This document shows, one piece after another, positions 57,270 to 64,000 of a stretch of DNA of 64,000 nt. Made by a program: the position numbers and the translations under genes. Position 1 is the stretch's first letter. Every line of letters starts with the position of its first letter. The notes under the pieces were generated by a model that did no database searches, was not told where the DNA came from, and saw only the letters and a program-made list of their open reading frames with translations. The DNA comes from Margaritispora aquatica (lineage: Eukaryota; Ascomycota; Leotiomycetes; Helotiales; Discinellaceae): NCBI GenBank assembly GCA_007644065.1, contig VJWN01000003.1, forward strand, positions 1,488,001 through 1,552,000. Reading direction: 5' to 3'.

Positions 57270-59692
57270 CGTGAACATATACCGCCAAGACACAGGAATG
57301 AACGTATTAGCTATAACGCGACTGGAAACTGAATTCAAAAACTTTCGAAAGATCAAACGAGTGAGGGGAAATAAGGTTAAGCTTATAAGACGATCAAGCC
57401 GCACTGAGCTTCAAGACGACAAAGGAAATGAGCTTGTTTGAGGCTGAGTCCTGGATCCAAATTGGGAGAAAAGAAGCCCACCATGACTTGGCAAACAGCT
57501 TGGTGCCGCTGCACCCCCTACTTGTCCAGGCAGACAACCATCCAATGTAAGCACAACAGCAAATAGGACTGTTTCTTCATACGCCACAGGCGCTGCACTT
57601 GAATGCGCTCCGACGAGATGCATCGAATCGATTTTATGCAAAGATGGTGCCCATGCTGATGGGTGGATTTGCACTATCACTGCACCGACTCAACCGACTC
57701 AAGTAGTACCGTACTCGAAGATTGAGCAAGGCGATGTGCACCAGTTTCGCAGTCTTCTTTTGGCCTGGGCAAGTCTCAAGCAGACTGTTTCAGTAATCGC
57801 GCGGACTTGACTGCTGCAGGCAGTATGAAGTGTGGCTGGCTCTGCTGCAATCTGCAGTCCATCGGTTACCCTCTGGCACTATGGCAGTGTAACTAAAAAT
57901 AGGAGTAGGCTGGACAACAAAAGCTAGTAGTGATGGGATGGGCAAATTCAATCCAATACTTTTACTTTACAGTACTGTACTGTACTGTATGTACCCTGAG
58001 ATTTGACACAATATGGTACGGAGGCACGGAGGATAACTGACCTTGAATCCTTGTCGAAGAGCTCCCGCCTCATCTGCGCCTTTCTTGGCAACTGAGACTT
58101 GCAGCTGCGGTGAGGTGAGACTGTGAAAACTTTCCTTTTGGGCCAAGTTGGCTGTTGACTACCGACAACTTTTGGGGAAGCATTTCCGAAGTGCTGGCAC
58201 TGGCTGGTCGAGGTGGACTTGGACTGGTGGAGAAGCAGTGAGAAGTGGATCTCTGACAAAGAAATCTGGTTTCCACCAATCCGAGCCCAGTTATCGGGTC
58301 AGCACGGGTCGCTAATGAATCTAGAGCTATGCACGTGATGATGACTAAGTCTCAACTTTATGATTGGATCGTTTGGATATCCAATCAAGATCCCAAGTGA
58401 AGCTTTCACCAACAGACAGCCGAGCCGAAAACCATCATTTCACGGGATTTCACAATTCCACCCTTTCCAGATTCCCACACCCTTCCACAAGCTCCTCCCA
58501 CGCACACCCACGCACGACTCGGCTTCTTCCTCATCTTCTCAGCCAGCTTCTCAGCCATCTTGCCCAACCAACTCCACTCCCCTACCTCCACACACTACTG
58601 TACTCATACTCGAGCCCTACCAGCCTGCAGCTCCATTATTTTCGAGGACATTGCACTTCAGCCTTACAATGCGATTTTCATGGGTCAATGCATGTATTTC
58701 GATTTTGGACGAATTAGGAAAAAGGTGTGTTCACGCCACATCGATTTCCAAGTCGTCCGCAAAAGCCCCATTTCTCGAAGAAGCTTTTTGCATCCGACTC
58801 TGGCTGGCTGGTATTGGATTTGATACGAGAAACGAAAGGCTTGTCTGTTGATGATGGGTCTGATGGCTGGTTCTCGAACTTATCGTTCTGATGATCCTAT
58901 CGATACACGTTTGCAACTCATCTCCTTATTGCTGGGATGAGAGAGGGGGATGTAAGCCTCTCCTTGGCATACATATGCTTTACCCTAGTGTCGGTAAGCT
59001 TAGTCGTCTGGTTGATGAACTGAGGAGTGATTGTAAAGGCAACATGAAAATGATGTTTGAGGGTAGCCACTCGCAATGCTTTGAATGTATGTATCATTGA
59101 TTCCAAGTTGCAGGTACTTGATTTCACACTCGCTGTGGAGGAATGATACTATGGAGGTATTGCTGGCAAGTATTGGGGGAACGTGGAGGCTGAGAAGTGT
59201 AAGCTGAGACCCTGAGAGACATCTCTTCATCCTGGTTGGCTAAGCGAAAAGGGCTGAAGTGCCAGCAAGTTGGAGGTCAGCGAACTGCCCAGTCAAATTT
59301 CCTTCTCGACGCCAGAGCAGTGAGAAGGCCTGTTATCGTCAGCCATGTCGGACTCACCAGCAAGCACTACCAAGTACAATACATCCTTCATGCACCAGGG
59401 TTCACTTTCACACTACTTTAGTGAATACCTTCTTCTCCGCACTAAAAATAAAGCGGTGGCCCCCAACCCACAGCTGTTATATACTGGGGAGCAGCAGCCA
59501 AGAGTCGATCGCCATTTTCTTTCTCTGCTCATTACAATCACTTTTGTCCATCACTCCGGGAAAAGAATTCAATCAGCTCTCCAGTTTTCGACTCTGGTAT
59601 CTGATTGAGGTCTGAAGTTTGGGCGGCACACAATCGCTTGTGCGTGGCATCAGACGCTTGGCGCCAGTAGGGATTAGTTGGCAAAAACGACC
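57270..59692. other. 2.4-kb divergent intergenic region
   Basis: Between the S41 peptidase (-) and the LtrA-family gene (+). A GTACT array lies at 57968-57990. An ATG-opened frame at 58360-58851 (163 codons) is Ser/Pro/His-rich with no motif; I do not call it a gene. Confidence 0.45.
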
Positions 59693-62012
59693 ATGTCGTA
59701 TATTCAGATGGATCCAGAGTTGTCTGGAAAGCCAACGGCCAGACAAGGTCTACAGTATGTCTCTTCATCCTCTCACTTCGATTTGAGATGGTCTAACACG
59801 AACAAGAGACTTGTTTAAGGCAAGAGAAAAAGAATCATTAAAATGGATTGTGTCGCCATTGAAAGACCTGAAGGGCAAAGCATTCAAGAGCTTCCATGTC
59901 CGACATGAAGCGAGCATGCTAGAGCTGTTCTTCGATCTTTTCTTTGTTGCAAATCTGGCTACCTTCACGGCATACCACGACGTTACAACAATCGGCAACG
60001 TTGCAGCATACATAGGATTGTGAGTATATCAATCCCATTCCTTTGCAGTCCGCTTCTAACACCTGGCAATTAGCTTCCTGATCCTCTGGTCAACATGGTT
60101 TCAAATCACAATCTTCGATGTCCGCTTTGCGGCAGACTCTGTGCTCGAACGTTTCTGCAAATTACTGCAATTCATAACCTTTGTTATATTTGCAGCTGCG
60201 GGTGCCAATTTCAATCCAGGGACATACGAATCTGCGAAATACTACCTGGTGTACCAAACTATGGCTGTCATTCTTGGAGTCTCTAGACTCATTCTCGCCA
60301 TCCAATACTCAATAGTAGCAGCTTATGTGTGCAGCAAGTACAAGAAGCTTGTTCTGCCATTCGCCTTAATCATTGTTACATTTTTGCTCTCAGCAGGTGT
60401 CTTGATGGCTGTTCGTGCCAACTCCCGACTCTTGAAATGCCAATACTGACACAAGCATAGTCTTCTGTCGGATTCATGAAAACGAAAGTCTCGAACATAC
60501 ACATTATCTGGTGGATAGTGCTTCCTGCAGAGGCATTTATAGTAGTTACGATATCTTCGGTATGGAGAATGCTGAGTTTCAAGGAAACCCATATGAATGA
60601 ACGACTCTCTTTGCTCACCATGATCATCATTGGAGAGGGCGTTATTGGTGTGACCAAGACAGTTGGATATCTGTGGCCAACTTCTGCTCCACCAACTCCG
60701 GGAGGCGTCATTTCCGTCCTGAGTATTGTTCTCATGTTGGTAAGAGCAGTCCCTTTTTTTGTTCGATTTTTTTTTATATAGATACATAGAACTGATCTCG
60801 CCACAGCTTCTTACTTGGCAAATGTACTTCGATAATCACCCACATGGAGATTACGGAACCATAAAGCAGCAATGGTGGGCTATGAGCCACTTCTTCCTCC
60901 ATCTCGGAATTGTCGGCATGGTAGAAGGTTCTAATCGTATGGCTGTATCATACACTGCAGCCAATACTTATATTAACATTTATACATGGGTGTATGAGCT
61001 GTGCTCCCAAACTCCCACAGTCTCCCGGAGAATATTTGTTGACACTCTCAATGCTACGCTTCAAGACCTGAAAATCGATTACTACGATCCCCGGAGTTAT
61101 GACTGGGCGGATTATTACCTCAACCGTACACTATATGAACGCCTCACACCCAATTTCTGCGATCTCGATAACGAGAATTCGCCAGCAATGAATATCGAGT
61201 ACTACCTTAAAAAGGGAACATTCAAGCGTTATGGAATTGATGCCTCACCGAAAGGAGAATCTTACTACGGAACCTTCAAACTCACATTTGCCTACCTTTG
61301 GTGCTCCGTCGCTTTGACTATGTTCATGATGTTGTTGTTCCTTTGGATTGTGCGTAGAAAGAAGCATGATATCCTTGAGATTATCCGCATGTGCTTCCGC
61401 GCCATCATTGCCATCGTCGCACTCGCCACAGCATGTCTGCAGTTTGCAACGGATCCGTTTTGGTACTTCATCACGAGCCCCTGGGTCGTTAGCACTATCT
61501 GCGTACTTATCGCCCTCACGCTCTTTGTCGACAGGCTATGTCGTTTCCTGGGTGTCCGCAGCTTCAAGAAGAACTATGCTCTTCCGGTGAAAACCGCCAA
61601 AGACCATGGGCACGATGACCATGGTGACCATAATATGGAGCACGAGGATCACGCAGATTCGATTCTCACACCCGACAATCGCAGTTCGATGATGTTTGGC
61701 GTCGCTAACTCCCGACACAGCACCATGGCGCCGTCTGTGTTTTCCGGACGAACAGGGGGTCAAGCGTATGAAATGGTCCCAACAGGGACACCAGGGCTCG
61801 CGAGCCCACCGCCTCACTATGGAGGACAACCCTCACCGCTTGGAGGCCCAGTAGTAGGATTAGGCATGTACAGTGATAATGGAGTTCAACCAAAGGTTGG
61901 AAGTCAGCAAGATGGTTATTTCGGGGACATTGGATACCAAGGCGCACAGGCGGGGCAAAACCAACAGAAAGAACCGCTGGTGCAGAGTTACGAATATGGT
62001 GGGGGACATTAA
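59693..62012 (+). CDS. Low temperature requirement A (LtrA)-family membrane protein
   Basis: Five exons, 59693-59754, 59807-60019, 60074-60410, 60461-60739 and 60807-62012, encode 698 residues. Introns are 50-67 bp. The LtrA mark is HEASMLELFFDLFFVANLATFTAYHDV at the first helix, followed by FFLILWSTWFQITIFDVRFAADSVLERF. About ten hydrophobic helices follow, with NERLSLLTMIIIGEGVIGVTKTVG, the family's conserved E-R-x5-I-I-x-G-E segment, in exon 4. A large polar insertion (about residues 330-450) separates two more helices. The C-terminal 130 residues are cytosolic, Gly/Pro-rich, with a His/Asp-rich patch (DHGHDDHGDHNMEHEDHAD) that may bind metal. LtrA proteins were first linked to cold growth in Listeria; the fungal function is unknown. 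Confidence 0.88.
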
Positions 62013-62773
62013 ACGAACAGCCACGACGAGATGAGATTGTACGGATGAATTGGGACAAAAACACGCATGGAATTTGCTTCTGCTCTGATTAGGGATTTTT
62101 GACGATAGCGTGGCGTTTAGGGTTGTGTAATGCTTGTGGCAGCTTGGACATCAAGATTGGGACGAGGCTCGTCTAGCCTCGGTTGATTTGGATTTAAAGG
62201 GGCAGCAAGCTTTCTAGCTGCTACCGAGTGAGTGTGGTTGTGTCACTCGCTATGATAAAGATACTGTCATACGAGACTGAGCTATATAATTTTTATGACT
62301 TCGAATCTGTAGTTGAGAATAAACACAATCTGAGTCAGCTGCAACTTCCTTTTGTGACGTGGATTTAGAGTTTGAAAGGAAGTATTGCACCCCATATTAT
62401 TGAGCCCCTCCATTGAACCGAAGCTATTCGGACTTCTCACGGGCGGGAGCACCCTTCCATTTTGTCAACCCCACTCATTACCTACTCAAAATCCCATACC
62501 TGGACAAATACAAGTACAACCTCAACTCAACTTCAGAAACCTAAGAATCTCACCTGTCTCACTCCCAAGTCACCCTTCCCGACTCTTTTTGAGCATACCT
62601 ATATATATTCCTTTGTTCCCTCTGAACTCTTAACCGACACCCACTTTCCAACTAGGTTTGCTTATACCAACAATCTCAAACTGAGCAAAAGGAACAACAA
62701 GCAAACAAACACACAACACACAACCCTCATCTCCTCCATATCTCATCTCCACCCACGAAGAAGGAACGAAAAA
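62013..62773. other. Intergenic region
   Basis: Contains the LtrA 3' end, with an AATAAA at about 62318-62323, and the leader of the GlcG/HbpS gene, which is C/A-rich from 62650. No other gene seen. Confidence 0.45.
62318..62323 (+). terminator. Possible polyadenylation signal of the LtrA-family gene
   Basis: AATAAA about 305 bp after the stop codon. Sequence and position are the only support. Confidence 0.3.
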
Positions 62774-63507
62774 ATGGCAACAAAAACACAAACCCAGCTC
62801 ACCCTCCAAGGCGCGAAGATCGCCCTGGCGGCCGCCGAGAAAAAGGCAACTGAGATTGGTGTTCCGATGAATATCGCTGTTGTGGATGCGGGTACCCATC
62901 TTTTGGCGTTTGAGAGGATGGAGGGCGCCAAGATTACGAGTATTAGTAGTAAGTTTGCCCTGGGTGTAGATTTTATGTTTGCGCCTGAGAGAGTGGGAGT
63001 GGGAATTGGTTTTGGGGGGAGGGTCTCGCTTGGGGGTTTGGTTTGCATGTGGTAAGATATGGATTGGGGGATAGGAAAGGAGAGATGGAGGGGGAGGGAA
63101 GATGGGAATAATGATGGAGGGGAAGGAAGAAAGTGAGATGAACTAAGGCTAACTGATATCTCATAGTTGCCATAGACAAAGCCTTCACAGCGGCAGGTCA
63201 TAAGCAAGGCACGCATCTATACAAAGAGATGGTTTGGCCCGGCGGAGCAGCATTTGGTGTAAGTCCTCCTCTTTCACCATTCACTCTCTCATAACTTCCA
63301 GACTAACCCACCGCACAGCTTGGCAACAGCAATGGCGGGAGATTCACCACATTCGGCGGTGGCCTACCCATTGTGAATGCGAGCGGAGAGGTAGTAGGAG
63401 GCATCGGTGCGAGCACCGGGACGCCAGCGCAGGATCAGCAGGTTGTTCAGGCGGGCGTGGATGCGTTGAGAGAGGCGTTGGGGGGAAAGGTCAGGAGTAA
63501 GTTGTGA
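62774..63507 (+). CDS. GlcG/HbpS-family (DUF336) protein
   Basis: Exons 62774-62948, 63167-63258 and 63319-63507 encode 151 residues; intron 1 is 218 bp and G/A-rich. The domain fills the protein: LTLQGAKIALAAAEKKATEIG, MNIAVVDAGTHLLAFERMEGA, then AIDKAFTAAGHKQGT, and GGLPIVNASGEVVGGIGASTG near the end. Bacterial members include HbpS, which binds haem and takes part in oxidative-stress sensing, and GlcG of the glycolate locus. Fungal copies are single-domain and uncharacterised. There is no signal peptide, so a cytosolic role is expected. The next gene (-) is convergent. Confidence 0.9.
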
Positions 63508-63794
63508 TTATATGGTAGGAGAGAGAGGAGTGGAGATGAGAAGTGCAAGGAGGTGAAGTCAGGTAGGTGAGTGAGTATGTAAAGTAGTGTTTTACTTTGG
63601 CTTTTTGATATGTATATTTACATTTCCTACAACCAGTTCACCCGACTTAGTAATGGAAAGGAGATTCTTCCTCAAGTCATATTACTCGTCACCTGGTATC
63701 CTCCCATGCTAAATCCTACCATCCATCCTACCATCGCTTTTCTTTATACGCCATTGCTCCCTAATCTACACATCAAACAGTACTGAGATACCTC

Positions 63795-64000
63795 TTAACC
63801 ACAGCCAACGCAAAATCCAAAAGAGCCATCGAAGGCAGGCTCTTTTTCCTCTTCAAGAGGTCTCATGCACACTAATTCACCCGAAGCGTTTGGTATTCCC
63901 TTCATTGCTCTTAGACATTCCATACGAGGTACTTTGTCTGGACCGTAAAATCCAAGCAGTCTCTTCATATCTTCATCGGTCAACTCGCATAGGTCCTCCA
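63795..64000 (-). CDS. Hypothetical protein, C-terminal fragment at window edge
   Basis: An open frame runs from the right edge of the window to a TAA at 63795, giving the last 67 residues of a protein. Visible text includes ELTDEDMKRLLGFYGPDK and the ending GSFGFCVGCG. Two final Cys may pair or bind metal. No family recognised; the rest lies outside the window. Confidence 0.5.
   Translation of the reverse strand, partial: EDLCELTDEDMKRLLGFYGPDKVPRMECLRAMKGIPNASGELVCMRPLEEEKEPAFDGSFGFCVGCG

Noticed and set aside
58360..58851. Plus-strand ATG-started open frame of 163 codons
   Set aside because: Ser/Pro/His-rich text without domain or splice support, and overlapped by open frames of similar size in other frames.

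Overview
The window is 64 kb of nuclear DNA from a filamentous ascomycete (Pezizomycotina). Genes carry short introns (mostly 40-80 bp, GTNNGT donors, CTAAC/CTGAC-like branch points). The content is typical: a Zn2Cys6 regulator, a CFEM/rhodopsin-like membrane receptor, an ACT-family permease, a nuclear ATP9 gene, an F-box protein, an LtrA-family protein and GPI-anchored proteins. Leotiomycetes is a reasonable guess but nothing read here proves it. No tRNA, rRNA, CRISPR array or intact transposon was seen. Exon coordinates were worked out by hand from splice signals and frame continuity, so they are models, not transcript data.

Layout. 0-3 kb: a Zn2Cys6 transcription factor (-), 3' end outside the window, followed by about 3 kb without a gene. 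6-13 kb (+): a spartin/senescence-domain protein, an unrecognised coiled-coil protein, and a Gln-rich AT-hook protein. 14-20 kb: a nucleoside 2-deoxyribosyltransferase-like protein (+) faces a cluster of three paralogous genes (-) of the interferon-inducible IFI6/IFI27 (ISG12) membrane family; the middle copy has a one-base frameshift, and a broken unknown gene lies between the second and third copies. 21-23.5 kb: gamma-tubulin complex component 4 (+). 24.7-27.4 kb: a nine-exon CFEM plus seven-helix PTH11-like membrane protein (+). 28.6-29.6 kb: nuclear ATP synthase subunit 9 (-). 27.4-35.6 kb is unusually rich in simple repeats and holds one GPI-anchored Cys-rich secreted protein (+).

35.6-41.4 kb: Rad4/XPC (-), an MDP-1-like HAD phosphatase (-) and a GNAT acetyltransferase (+), the last two divergent. 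42.6-44.3 kb: choline/GABA-type permease (+). 45.5-47.4 kb: a decayed Ulp1-like peptidase gene (-) with several stops and frameshifts. 48.3-51.7 kb (+): a short-chain dehydrogenase, an F-box protein and a small, possibly N-myristoylated protein. 53-57.3 kb (-): a protein with three SAP-like repeats and a GPI-anchored S41 peptidase. 59.7-63.5 kb (+): LtrA-family membrane protein and a GlcG/HbpS (DUF336) protein. A gene fragment (-) touches the right edge.

Most genes are independent housekeeping or accessory genes. The only stretch that looks like a functional cluster is 14-20 kb, where a nucleoside-cleaving-type enzyme sits beside the three ISG12-like membrane proteins; this is the best candidate in the window for something not yet described.
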